Positions 1 to 7,359 of a stretch of 11,246 nt of DNA are shown piece after piece. The stretch is from Chloroflexota bacterium. Its GTDB lineage: Bacteria > Chloroflexota > Anaerolineae > Fen-1058. The stretch spans positions 1 through 11,246 of the forward strand of contig JACRBO010000155.1 of NCBI GenBank assembly GCA_016219235.1. The letters are read 5' to 3'. The position numbers and the translations under genes were made by a program. The notes beneath the pieces are model-generated. The model worked only from the letters and a program-made list of their open reading frames with translations. It did not search any database and was not told where the DNA came from. Position 1 is the stretch's first letter. Every line of letters starts with the position of its first letter.

Positions 1-2
1 CA

Positions 3-176
3 AGTCATACCGGGACGCAGCTCAAAACGCCGTGCGCTCTGCCCAAAGTACAACAGATGAACCATGCCATGCAACACCATGAATACGCTGAATATGAACG
101 GTGGCAAGGAAATCCTCCTGCTTCTCAAGAACGGATGTGGATGAACATCATTAGAGAGCGCCTATGCCGCACCTAG
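3..176 (+). CDS. Possible 3' end of an unrecognised gene (partial at left edge)
   Basis: The frame is open from the window edge to a TAG at 174-176 and gives about 57 residues. The last 30 or so (ERWQGNPPASQERMWMNII and following) have a protein-like composition. An internal ATG at 57 has no convincing ribosome binding site, so a gene entering from the left is more likely than a short complete one. No family is recognised and chance openness is possible. The stretch 177-379 after it shows no gene or clear structure. Confidence 0.2.
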   Translation, partial: SHTGTQLKTPCALPKVQQMNHAMQHHEYAEYERWQGNPPASQERMWMNIIRERLCRT

Positions 177-379
177 CATCGACGACGACATCATGGGATC
201 GAAGGTTACAAGAATCAGTCGATCTTGGTGGGCCAGAAATACCTGCTTGACCTGATTGGATCATATCTATTGTACGGATCATGGACGATGGGTCATCGGC
301 ATTTCGGCGGATATTGATCTCAAGATGTGGACGGAGAGCATCTTGCGTGCGAATAGATCGCCTGAATCGAGGTTGAGAC

Positions 380-385
380 TATAAT
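380..385 (+). promoter_or_regulatory. -10 box (TATAAT) for the LAL regulator; mRNA probably leaderless
   Basis: A perfect TATAAT lies at 380-385 and only seven bases separate it from the ATG at 393. Transcription would therefore start at or next to the A of the start codon. No -35 box of good quality is found 16-18 bases upstream, so an activator or an extended contact may be needed. No Shine-Dalgarno sequence precedes the ATG, which agrees with leaderless translation. Confidence 0.5.
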
Positions 386-392
386 ACACTGC

Positions 393-3116
393 ATGTTGAA
401 TCTCCTGGCTACCAAACTGCATCGTCCTGTCTCTCCGTCTAAACGAGTTCAACGTCCGCAGCTCAGTCAACGACTGACTGAAGGATGGTCCGCCGGTCAC
501 TCACTTACGCTGGTTTCCGCCCCGGCCGGTTTCGGCAAAACACAGTGTGCCGGCGACTGGGCAAGCACGCTGGATGTGCCGGTTGCCTGGTTATCGTTGG
601 ATACCGACGACGATGACTCCGGGCGCTTCTTCACTTATTTGATCGCGGCCTTACAACAGGTGAATGAGAATCTGGGGCGCGAGCTTGGCAGCGTGCCGCG
701 CTCGGGCAAGCTGCCGCCGGCGGAAATCATCAGCACGACTCTGATCAACGACGCCCTGGCCTGGGGAGGCCGTGGTGTACTTGTCCTCGACGATTTTCAC
801 GTGATCCAGGATCGCTTCATCCTGCAAGTGCTGGAAAAACTAATCGTTAATCTGCCGCCATCACTTCATCTGGTGCTGATCACGCGCGAAGATCCACCGC
901 TGCCGCTGGCCCGGCTGCGCGCCAACAATCAGCTGACCGAAATCCGCGCCAGCGATCTACGCTTCAGCGAGCGTGAGGCCGATCAGTTTTTGAATGAAGT
1001 GCTGGGGTTGGCGCTGTCGCCGATCGATGTCGCCGCGCTGGAAGATCGCACCGAGGGGTGGATCGTCGGGCTGCAACTGGCTGGCTTCTCGATCCGCGAT
1101 CGCGTCAATCCATCGAGTTTTATCGCCACGCTCAGCGGCAATCAGCGCTTCATCCTGAGCTATCTCACCGAAGAGGTTTTGAATCGACAGCCGGTCGAAG
1201 TTCAACACTTTCTACTGCAAACCTCAATCCTGGACAAGTTGAACGGCGAGGTCTGCGATGCGGTCACCGGACGAACCGATGGGCAGCAGCTGCTCGATCG
1301 GGTGTTGAGTGCCAACTTGTTCTTGATCCCGCTCGACGATGAACAACGCTGGTATCGCTATCATCATCTGTTTGCCGACTTGCTGCGTGATCGACAACAG
1401 GCTCAGCCCATCGATCAGGCTGAGCTACATCGGCGAGCCAGCCGGTGGTATGCTCAGGCCGGCATGCCCACTGAGGCCATTCAGCATGCTTTGGCCGCGG
1501 CTGACTATGCCCTGGCTGTGCAGCTGATCGAAACGCATGCCACCGACATGCTGATGCAGTGGTATGCGAAGACCGTGGACAGCTGGCTGCGCGCGATTCC
1601 ACCGGGGTGGAGCCAGCATAGTCCCCGGACCAGTCTGGCCTTTGCGTGGATGCATCTGCTGCATGGCCGTTTTGAGCAAGTGTTTGTGTATGTGGCACGC
1701 TTGCAGGAAATCTTTGCCACGGAGCAGATCGAAAGTGTTGCTTTGCAGGCCGAATGGCTGGCTCTGCAAGCCACGCTGATTAATGCGCAAGGCAAACCAA
1801 CGGAAGGCTTGACGCTGGCGGAGCGCGCGCTGTCGATCGTGCCGGATCAGGAAGCACGCGTGCGCAGTCAAATCTACCTGGCGATGGCCGGGGCCTATCA
1901 ACAGTTAGACGATTACGAGCGTGCCGTGGAGGCCTATCAGCGCCTCATCGAGTACGGCCGATCGTCGGCCAGTTTGATCGTCGAGATGTCGGGCGTCGCT
2001 GGCCTGGCTTTGCTGGCGCTGCAGCACGGTCGGCTACATCTGGCGTTCAACCTTGCTTCGCAGAGTATCGAGCGGCTGGAGCGCTCCGGATCGCTGCCGC
2101 CGATCGCCGCAGCCGTGTATGGCGAGCTCGGTGAGGTCTGTTATCAATGGAATCAGATCGCGCAGGCGCGACGCTATTTTCAGCGCGCCGTCGAAGTAAG
2201 CGTGCTCAGCGGTTACAGCGATGCCGCGGCTTACTTCGGCGTCATTCGTTCGCGCCTGCTGCAAATCGAGGGCGATCTGGACGGAGCCGCGCGCGAGATT
2301 CAAACGGTGGTCGATCTGATGCAGACTTCGGCCCCGGCGGCCGTCCGCGAGGAAGTCATCGCGCAGCAGGTGCGCGTCCTGTTGGCGCAAAATCGTAGCG
2401 CTATGGCAGAAAGCGTGCTGAACCGTTGGGCCACCTTCTCTCAAGGCAAGTTGTCCATGCCTGATCTCGAAACCGGGCGCACCATCACTTACCCGCGGGG
2501 CCTCATCGCCAACAGTGCCCTGCGCGTTTTTGTGCAGCGGGCACTGACCACGCACGCCGGGTTGAGTTTGAACGCCGGGATCGAGCTGGCCGATCGGCTG
2601 ATCGATCAGGCGATTCAGGGTCAGTACATCCCGATCGCGCTGGTGGCGCTCCTCTTGCGCGCCCGCATGCAAGCAGCCCTCGGAAACAACTTAGCCAGCC
2701 TGACGGATAGTCTCAAAGCGTTGGAACTGGCTGAACCAGAAGGGTGTATTCTGCTCTTTCTGGAAGAAGGGCCGGCGATCATACCGTTGCTGCAAGCGGT
2801 TGCCGATCGAGCCGCAACGCCCGATCGATTGAAGCACTATGCACGCGAATTGCTGGCGGCCTTGCCTGCTGCCGATCGAGCGCCGATCCCAACCGTATCG
2901 TCCGTCGCGAGCGATCAACTGATCGAGCCGTTGAGCAAGCGCGAGATGGAGATCCTGCAATTGATTGGCGAAGGCTGCTCCAATCAGGCGATTGCCGATC
3001 GGCTGGTGATCACGCTGCACACGGTGAAAAAGCACAGCAGCAATATCTTCGCCAAGTTGGGTGTGACCAGCCGCACGCAGGCCGTCGCCCGCGCTCGACA
3101 ACTGAATCTGTTGTAA
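393..3116 (+). CDS. LAL-type (MalT-like) LuxR family transcriptional regulator
   Basis: This is a 907-residue cytoplasmic ATP-binding transcription activator of the LAL (large ATP-binding LuxR) class. A Walker A motif (SAPAGFGKT) lies at residues 42-50 and a Walker B strand (VLVLDDFH) at about 129-136, followed by a winged-helix and arm region. Residues about 400-800 are alpha-helical repeats of TPR type, the usual inducer-sensing part. The last 61 residues (847-907) form a GerE/LuxR helix-turn-helix with LSKREMEILQLI, NQAIADRL and TVKKHSSNIFAKLGV. Length and domain order match intact MalT relatives. The ATG at 393 is chosen because the conserved N-terminal KLHRP motif follows at once. The inducer cannot be read from sequence. 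The DUF4386 operon starts 124 bases downstream on the same strand and is a plausible target, which is inference only. Confidence 0.93.
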   Translation: MLNLLATKLHRPVSPSKRVQRPQLSQRLTEGWSAGHSLTLVSAPAGFGKTQCAGDWASTLDVPVAWLSLDTDDDDSGRFFTYLIAALQQVNENLGRELGSVPRSGKLPPAEIISTTLINDALAWGGRGVLVLDDFHVIQDRFILQVLEKLIVNLPPSLHLVLITREDPPLPLARLRANNQLTEIRASDLRFSEREADQFLNEVLGLALSPIDVAALEDRTEGWIVGLQLAGFSIRDRVNPSSFIATLSGNQRFILSYLTEEVLNRQPVEVQHFLLQTSILDKLNGEVCDAVTGRTDGQQLLDRVLSANLFLIPLDDEQRWYRYHHLFADLLRDRQQAQPIDQAELHRRASRWYAQAGMPTEAIQHALAAADYALAVQLIETHATDMLMQWYAKTVDSWLRAIPPGWSQHSPRTSLAFAWMHLLHGRFEQVFVYVARLQEIFATEQIESVALQAEWLALQATLINAQGKPTEGLTLAERALSIVPDQEARVRSQIYLAMAGAYQQLDDYERAVEAYQRLIEYGRSSASLIVEMSGVAGLALLALQHGRLHLAFNLASQSIERLERSGSLPPIAAAVYGELGEVCYQWNQIAQARRYFQRAVEVSVLSGYSDAAAYFGVIRSRLLQIEGDLDGAAREIQTVVDLMQTSAPAAVREEVIAQQVRVLLAQNRSAMAESVLNRWATFSQGKLSMPDLETGRTITYPRGLIANSALRVFVQRALTTHAGLSLNAGIELADRLIDQAIQGQYIPIALVALLLRARMQAALGNNLASLTDSLKALELAEPEGCILLFLEEGPAIIPLLQAVADRAATPDRLKHYARELLAALPAADRAPIPTVSSVASDQLIEPLSKREMEILQLIGEGCSNQAIADRLVITLHTVKKHSSNIFAKLGVTSRTQAVARARQLNLL

Positions 3117-3179
3117 GACTTACACTTTTGAGTAATCCCCCTGTGCGCTGAATACCCCGCAAAATTAGCCTTTCGCCTG

Positions 3180-3208
3180 CTGACTGTGCTGCCGCCTGTG
3201 AGTAGAAT
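3180..3208 (+). promoter_or_regulatory. Sigma-70-like promoter before the DUF4386 gene
   Basis: A CTGACT box at 3180-3185 (four of six matches to TTGACA) is followed by exactly 17 bases and TAGAAT at 3203-3208. It lies 32 bases before the ATG at 3241, and a GGAGG ribosome binding site is at 3227-3231. No terminator hairpin was seen between the LAL gene and this promoter, so read-through is also possible. Confidence 0.5.
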
Positions 3209-3240
3209 GGTTTCAACATCACAGTTGGAGGCAGCAACTC

Positions 3241-3957
3241 ATGAACAAGGTAAAGTTCGATCAAGACGAGGCGCGTTGGCAGTGGCTCTATCGGCTGGGC
3301 GGTGCGGCCGCCTTACTGACGGCCATCTTCATTCCGTTGCAAGTCGTCATCTTTATAGCATGGCCGCCACCCTCGACGGCTCAGGGATATTTCGCCGTCT
3401 TTCAGAGCAATCCCCTAATCGGTCTGCTCAATCTCGACCTCTTGCTCCTCATCGATCAGATGCTGGGCATCGTCATGCTGGTGGCGCTGTTCATTGCTCT
3501 GCGGCGAACCAATGAAGCCTGGATGACCATCGCGCTGGCGCTGGGCCTGATCGTGGCAGCAGCGTATGTCGCTTCAAACACTTCGATCAACATGCTCACG
3601 CTTGGCAACCAGTACAACGCGGCCACCACCGAGACGCAGCGGACAATATATCTGGCTGCCGGTGAATCGATGCTGGCGACCTATACGGGTACCGCTTTTC
3701 ACGTGTCCTACATTGTCGGAGCACTGGTCGGAACCCTCATCGGGGTGGTCATGTGGCGCAGCGAGCTCTTCAGCAAGACCACGGCCCGCATGGCCGTTCT
3801 GGCGAACGTCATCTCGCTGGGGTTGTATGTGCCAGTGATTGGCCTCTACATCTCGATCTTCTCGGTGCTGTTCCTGGAGATCTTCTACATCCTGGTAGCC
3901 CGCCGCTTCCTCCAGATGGGACGCCGTGAAGGTCAATGGGTTTTACAGCCCGCGTAA
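3241..3957 (+). CDS. DUF4386 family integral membrane protein
   Basis: This 238-residue protein has about six hydrophobic segments: roughly residues 14-38, 60-86, 92-112, 147-170, 178-197 and 199-222. It shows typical DUF4386 patterns: GLLNLDLLLLIDQ before the second segment, ALRRTNEAW after it, a central ATTETQR region, and GTAFHVSYIVGALVG. The family's biochemical role is unknown and location in the cytoplasmic membrane is inferred. The start is fixed by a GGAGG ribosome binding site nine bases upstream. It is followed by a small protein and a second, truncated DUF4386 copy on the same strand, probably one transcription unit. It appears complete. Confidence 0.8.
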   Translation: MNKVKFDQDEARWQWLYRLGGAAALLTAIFIPLQVVIFIAWPPPSTAQGYFAVFQSNPLIGLLNLDLLLLIDQMLGIVMLVALFIALRRTNEAWMTIALALGLIVAAAYVASNTSINMLTLGNQYNAATTETQRTIYLAAGESMLATYTGTAFHVSYIVGALVGTLIGVVMWRSELFSKTTARMAVLANVISLGLYVPVIGLYISIFSVLFLEIFYILVARRFLQMGRREGQWVLQPA

Positions 3958-3968
3958 CCGAGGCCGCC

Positions 3969-4229
3969 ATGCCCGATCAGCATACCTACCTCATTCAACT
4001 GCGTGGATCGGTGGATGTTGACGAGTTGAATGCACTCACGCCGCTGTGGGTGACGCAAGTGCGGACAGAGGCGACGACGACGCGGGTGGCGGCGTCGACC
4101 GATCAAGCGGGCCTGATCGGACTGCTGCGCCACCTGCACGGATTGGGATTTCAGTTTTTATCCATCAAGTGTGAATCACCTCATCGGGAGAATGGGCATG
4201 TCGAAATCAAAACAGACGCAGCTGGCTGA
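3969..4229 (+). CDS. Small conserved protein (DQA-x-L-x-G-L-L type), function unknown
   Basis: This predicted 86-residue soluble protein begins MPDQHTYLIQLRGSVD and contains ASTDQAGLIGLLRHLHGLGF followed by LSIKC. Short proteins of this pattern, with an N-terminal beta strand carrying a Gly and a late DQAxLxGLLxxLxxLG segment, are recalled as common beside regulators and membrane proteins in Chloroflexota and Actinobacteria. Their function is not known to me. The ATG at 3969 is preferred to an upstream in-frame ATG at 3936, because the latter lies inside the DUF4386 gene. The 3' end overlaps the next gene's start by 32 bases, which suggests translational coupling. Confidence 0.65.
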   Translation: MPDQHTYLIQLRGSVDVDELNALTPLWVTQVRTEATTTRVAASTDQAGLIGLLRHLHGLGFQFLSIKCESPHRENGHVEIKTDAAG

Positions 4230-4764
4230 CGCCGAAATCGCTGATCCACGCTGGAGAGAACTTTATATCATCGGGGGCGTGTGTGGCGTTCTCATGTCAG
4301 TGCTAACTATACTCGCGATTTTCATCTATTTCATCTGGCCGTATAAACCGGGGCTTGCTTCCCCGCTGGATATTTTCACAACCATTCACAACGACGCACT
4401 GGCCGGGCTAATGTCGCTGGATTTCTTTATGGTTGTCATTGCGGTCATTACGATTCCGTTCTTCCTTGCCTTGTATGTGGCGCTCAAAGCAGTCAATGAA
4501 GCGTATGCGCTAATCGCGGTGGTTTCTGGCATGATTTCGTGCCTGTTGATATTTACGGCCAGACCCATTGCAGAAATGTTTAATCTTTGGAGGAAATCGT
4601 CTAAATGGAGGTCAGTGAGACTAACGCTTACGCGGTGGCACTCACGAACCCAGCCTGACCCGGACTGGCCGTCAACGGCCTGTATAGTTTCGGCTACAAG
4701 AATCTCGTCTTTGATCAGGCCATCACCTTCACCAACTGGCTGCGAGAGGAATACCCTGAGGTGA
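4198..4764 (+). pseudogene. Truncated second DUF4386 membrane protein
   Basis: The first 130 or so residues match the intact DUF4386 protein upstream: RWRELYIIGGVCGVLMSVL for its first membrane segment, LAGLMSLDFFMVV for GLLNLDLLLL, and ALYVALKAVNEAYALIAVV for the next. Homology stops near base 4590, after PIAEMFNL. The frame then runs on to a TGA at 4762-4764 as a polar, Arg/Ser-rich tail with no membrane segments, because it is reading the recombinase gene out of frame. The C-terminal half (three membrane segments) is absent from the window. The ATG at 4198 has a GGGAG site eight bases upstream; an in-frame GTG at 4171 and ATG at 4192 are alternatives. The tail could still be translated, but the product is unlikely to be functional. 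Confidence 0.75.
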
Positions 4765-5509
4765 AGTTGTTCTGCGACGTCGATCGGGAGATAGTAGCCG
4801 AGTATCTGGGTGAAAAGGCGGCGACCTATACCCCGGACACGATGCGCACATTGCTCGCGGCATTCAAGAAATTGCAGGAAGGGCTGCGAGCGATGAACTG
4901 GATTCATGAGGCGATTGTGCCGGAAGACTGGACTATCAGTGGACGCAATCCGCCACGCGGCCCCTACGCGCCTGACGAGGCGACGGCCATCAAGGACTGG
5001 ATCAGGCAGCGTGATTCGGAATTCGGTCAGGCGTTGGATTTCATCCTGTCCTGCGGAGCACGGATCGATGAGACGCTGCATCTTCGTTCGGATAAGGTCT
5101 TCATGGACGAGGTGCGGGTCGAGTTGCAAGGTAAAGGTGGGCGGGTGCGAAATATTCAGGTCTACACGCCGACGTTCTGAAGACGCTGGATTTGTCGAGA
5201 CGCTTCGTCTATTTGAGCGAGCAACCCGGGCGATTGTGGAAAGATGGCTTAGAACGACGCGTGCGTCAAGGTTGTGACACACTCGGAATTCATCGGCGTG
5301 GCGTGCATGGGTTCCGGGCAACGGCGGCCTGTGAGTTCGTCGGGATCAAAGATGCTCTCGGTTACACAGAAATGGAGGCACGGCACGAGTTAGCAATGTG
5401 GCTGGGCCACAATCCGCATCGCACGGAGGTGACGTGTGCGTACGTGCCGAAGGAGAATCGTTCGCAATCAATTATCCAGGTCCAGCTTGACGACCGTCAT
5501 TATGGCTGA
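4605..5509 (+). pseudogene. Tyrosine recombinase / integrase, interrupted by a stop and a frameshift
   Basis: An ATG at 4605 has a GGAGG site 11 bases upstream (4589-4593). The frame meets TGA at 4656-4658 and then continues in the same frame as an open coding sequence (NGLYSFGYKNLVFDQAITF onward) to about 5170. There one base seems missing: reading ACGCCGACG as ACGCCGGACG restores the frame that ends with TGA at 5507-5509. The joined product of about 300 residues has an N-terminal SAM-like core-binding region and a catalytic domain. The recombinase residues are all visible: Arg in GARIDE (153), Lys in GKGG, HGFR for the H-x-x-R box, LGH for the second His, and Tyr in CAYVP. This indicates recent inactivation or sequence error. 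It abuts the broken DUF4386 gene, which suggests an inserted mobile element; no terminal repeats or att sites were identified. Confidence 0.8.
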
Positions 5510-5515
5510 TAAAAT
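5487..5515 (+). promoter_or_regulatory. Sigma-70-like promoter for the crcB riboswitch
   Basis: TTGACG at 5487-5492, a 17-base spacer and TAAAAT at 5510-5515 predict a transcript start near 5522, eleven bases before the aptamer. The -35 box and spacer lie inside the final codons of the recombinase, whose stop (5507-5509) touches the -10 box. The same -35 box and spacer length precede the other two fluoride riboswitches in this window. Confidence 0.75.
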
Positions 5516-5532
5516 CATTGCGTAGTTTAAGA

Positions 5533-5591
5533 GGCGATGAGGCTCGCCAGCAGATCTTCTGCGACCGTCGCAAGACTAATAGCTTCTACCG
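5533..5591 (+). promoter_or_regulatory. Fluoride riboswitch (crcB motif) upstream of crcB
   Basis: P1 is GGCGA/TCGCC (5533-5537 with 5544-5548) closing the diagnostic TGAGGC loop. A second stem (TCTT-TGCGA with TCGCA-AGA) follows, then CTAATAGC and the GCTTCTACC strand. GAGGC in the loop can pair with GCTTC at 5582-5586 to form the fluoride-binding pseudoknot, with one G-U pair. In known members, fluoride stabilises this fold and blocks the overlapping terminator, turning the gene on. Both the terminator and the crcB gene that follows support the call. Confidence 0.92.
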
Positions 5592-5613
5592 CAGCCACGG
5601 TAGAGGCTTTTTT
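5582..5613 (+). terminator. Riboswitch-controlled intrinsic terminator before crcB
   Basis: GCTTCTACCG (5582-5591) pairs over ten bases, one of them G-T, with CGGTAGAGGC (5598-5607) around a six-base loop, followed by six T residues (5608-5613). Its 5' arm is the same strand the aptamer uses for its pseudoknot, so terminator and fluoride-bound aptamer are mutually exclusive. Confidence 0.92.
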
Positions 5614-5629
5614 GTTGGGAGGACTCATT

Positions 5630-6004
5630 TTGGACAAGATGTTGATCGTTGGCCTGGGTGGCTTCATCGGGGCCAATGTGCGATACTGGCTGGGTGCGTG
5701 GATTGATACCCAGTTCGGCCTGCGCTTTCCGCTGGGCACGTTTCTCATCAATCTAACGGGCAGTCTGCTGCTCGGCTTTATCGCCACGATCACGATCGAG
5801 CGCGCGTTGATCGATCCGCGTTGGCGACTGGCCATTGGCGTCGGTTTTATTGGTGCGTACACGACCTTCTCGACCTTCACCTACGAATCAGTGAAGTTGT
5901 TGGAAGCAGGCTCGTACGGCCTGGCCGCGCTCAATGTGTTTGGCTCAGGCGCGTTGGGTTTGATCGGCGTGGGACTGGGCATCATCCTGGGCCGCGCTAT
6001 CTGA
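5630..6004 (+). CDS. crcB: Fluoride channel CrcB (Fluc)
   Basis: This four-segment membrane protein of 124 residues exports fluoride passively as a dual-topology dimer. Visible signatures are GGFIGANVRYWLG near the N-terminus, GTFLINLTGSLLLG (with the conserved Asn41) and GFIGAYTTFSTFTYE, whose two Phe residues (80 and 83) correspond to the Phe-box of the pore. The start is best placed at TTG 5630, six bases after GGGAGGA (5617-5623); an ATG at 5639 is fifteen bases away from that site. Longer readings starting at 5537 would begin inside the riboswitch and are not real. The gene sits directly downstream of a fluoride riboswitch and eleven bases before the DUF190-CBS gene, forming a two-gene unit. 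It appears intact. Confidence 0.95.
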   Translation: MDKMLIVGLGGFIGANVRYWLGAWIDTQFGLRFPLGTFLINLTGSLLLGFIATITIERALIDPRWRLAIGVGFIGAYTTFSTFTYESVKLLEAGSYGLAALNVFGSGALGLIGVGLGIILGRAI

Positions 6005-6015
6005 GGAGAGGCACG

Positions 6016-7266
6016 ATGACCAACATTCGCATGACCGGCCCCGGCAAGAAACTCACGATCTATATCGGCGAAGCCGATCGCGCCGGGGCGCGCCCGTTGT
6101 ATCAGGCGATTTTGGAAAAGTTGAAGAAAGAAGGGCTGGCAGGCGCCACCGTGACGCGCGGCGTGGCGGGTTTCGGCGCGCACAGCCGCATTCACACGGC
6201 GGCTCTATTGCAACTCTCCGAAGATTTGCCGCTGATCATCGAAGTGATCGATACGCCCGAGAAGATCGAACAAGGCGTGGCGGCCATTGGGCCGTTGATC
6301 AAAGAGGGTCTGGTGACGCTGCACGATGTCGAGATCGTCAAGTATACTCATCGAGCTTTGCCTGATCTCTCCACTGATCGGCCCGTGCGCGAGATCATGA
6401 CCCGTGAGCCGTTGGCAGTGAACCCTGAGACGCCCGTCGTCGAGATCGTCGAATTGCTGTTGAAAGAGTCGTTCAAAGCGGTGCCAGTCATCGATCATGA
6501 TCGAAAGGTCGTCGGCATTATCAGCGATGGCGATTTGATCGATCGGGGTGGAATGCCGCTGCGCCTGTCGGTAGGACAAGTGCTGGATGAAGCGACGTTG
6601 CGCGACCACGTGCGCTCGATTCGTGAGGCGGGTCAGCGGGCGCGTGACATCATGACCGCGAAGCCGATTTGTCTGGATGCGCGCACCCCGATCGATCGCG
6701 CGGCGCGACGGCTGGTTCAGACTAATCTGAAACGCCTGCCCGTGATCGACGAGCAGGGCGGACTCGTCGGCATGTTGAGCCGGGTTGATCTGCTGCACGC
6801 TTTGATGAATTCACCTCTGGAGGTTCAGACCCATGCTCAGGTGAGAGGTGCGACCGTGGGCGAAGTGATGAGTCTCCACGTGCCGATCGTCGAGGAGCAT
6901 ACGCCGTTGCCGGACATTGTGGAGAAGATGGTCGACGGCGATTGGCGGCGCGTGATCGTGGTGGATCGGAACGAGCGACCCGTAGGCTTGATCACCGATG
7001 GCGATCTGGTGGCCCGGGTGACGCCGAAAGAACGATCGGGCGTGGTAGCGGCCTTGCTGGGTCAAGGTCAAGTGCGATCGGCAGGCAATACCCCCGCTCG
7101 GTTGATCATGTCGGAAGGCGTCTTGAGCGGTCCGCCTGAAACGCTGCTGGCCGATGCGGTTGGACAGATGTTGCGGCGCCAGTACAAACGATTCGTGGTC
7201 GTCGATGCGCAGGGCAAACCGATTGGGTTGGTGGATCGTCAAACGGCGGTGCGTGCCCTCCTGTAA
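6016..7266 (+). CDS. DUF190 domain protein fused to four CBS domains
   Basis: This 416-residue predicted cytoplasmic protein starts with a DUF190 domain (about residues 8-112: KKLTIYIGEADRAG, RGVAGFGAHSRIHT, PLIIEVIDTPEKI), which has a PII/CutA-like ferredoxin fold in known members. Four CBS domains follow at about 124-178, 208-262, 280-335 and 360-414. Each opens with a V/A-x-x-I/V-M motif (VREIM, ARDIM, VGEVM, ARLIM) and contains a V-I/V-D strand. CBS tandems usually bind adenine nucleotides. DUF190 genes are frequent neighbours of crcB, so a role in sensing or modulating fluoride export is likely but unproven. The ATG at 6016 has GAGGAGAGG just upstream; the frame is open to 5821 but that part overlaps crcB. 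Expression should follow the crcB riboswitch. Confidence 0.9.
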   Translation: MTNIRMTGPGKKLTIYIGEADRAGARPLYQAILEKLKKEGLAGATVTRGVAGFGAHSRIHTAALLQLSEDLPLIIEVIDTPEKIEQGVAAIGPLIKEGLVTLHDVEIVKYTHRALPDLSTDRPVREIMTREPLAVNPETPVVEIVELLLKESFKAVPVIDHDRKVVGIISDGDLIDRGGMPLRLSVGQVLDEATLRDHVRSIREAGQRARDIMTAKPICLDARTPIDRAARRLVQTNLKRLPVIDEQGGLVGMLSRVDLLHALMNSPLEVQTHAQVRGATVGEVMSLHVPIVEEHTPLPDIVEKMVDGDWRRVIVVDRNERPVGLITDGDLVARVTPKERSGVVAALLGQGQVRSAGNTPARLIMSEGVLSGPPETLLADAVGQMLRRQYKRFVVVDAQGKPIGLVDRQTAVRALL

Positions 7267-7268
7267 GT

Positions 7269-7297
7269 TTGACGCCCGTTCTCAAACCGGGTAGAAT
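7269..7297 (+). promoter_or_regulatory. Sigma-70-like promoter for the second fluoride riboswitch
   Basis: TTGACG at 7269-7274, a 17-base spacer and TAGAAT at 7292-7297 predict a start near 7304, immediately before the aptamer. It begins two bases after the DUF190-CBS stop codon, with no terminator between them, so read-through from crcB is also possible and would again meet the riboswitch. Confidence 0.8.
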
Positions 7298-7304
7298 CAC
7301 TTTA

Positions 7305-7359
7305 GCGCGATGAGGCTCGCGCCCAACTGTCGTTTGACCGCGACTGATGGCCTCTACCG
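7305..7359 (+). promoter_or_regulatory. Fluoride riboswitch upstream of an unrecognised gene
   Basis: P1 is GCGCGA/TCGCGC around the TGAGGC loop (from 7305). A stem with GTCG/CGAC arms (7328-7344) follows, then the diagnostic CTGATGGC and CTCTACC. GAGGC in the loop pairs perfectly with GCCTC at 7350-7354. The sequence is close to the published Thermotoga petrophila aptamer type. A terminator overlaps the 3' strand exactly as in the crcB leader. Confidence 0.92.

Noticed and set aside
2034..2672. Minus-strand open frame of 212 codons inside the LAL gene, and similar frames across 957-3101
   Set aside because: They are shadows of the long plus-strand regulator, with no ribosome binding sites or domains.
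4656..4658. TGA in the recombinase as selenocysteine or recoded codon
   Set aside because: No SECIS-like element was identified, the position is in a non-catalytic N-terminal segment, and other genes in the window use TGA as a normal stop.
5165..5182. Programmed frameshift in the recombinase
   Set aside because: No slippery heptamer or downstream stem is evident; a simple one-base deletion explains the shift.
4386..5321. 311-residue open frame on the minus strand
   Set aside because: It is antisense to the recombinase and the DUF4386 remnant, whose plus-strand frames show family motifs and catalytic residues; the minus product is low-complexity His/Arg-rich with no recognisable domain.
5537..5629. 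Upstream extension of crcB
   Set aside because: It would start inside the riboswitch and run through the terminator T tract; the family N-terminus matches the start at 5630 or 5639.
5821..6015. Upstream extension of the DUF190-CBS gene
   Set aside because: It overlaps crcB in another frame, while ATG 6016 has a good ribosome binding site and begins just before the DUF190 fold.
6205..7242. Minus-strand open frames opposite the DUF190-CBS gene
   Set aside because: They mirror the codon pattern of the plus-strand CBS domains and have no independent support.
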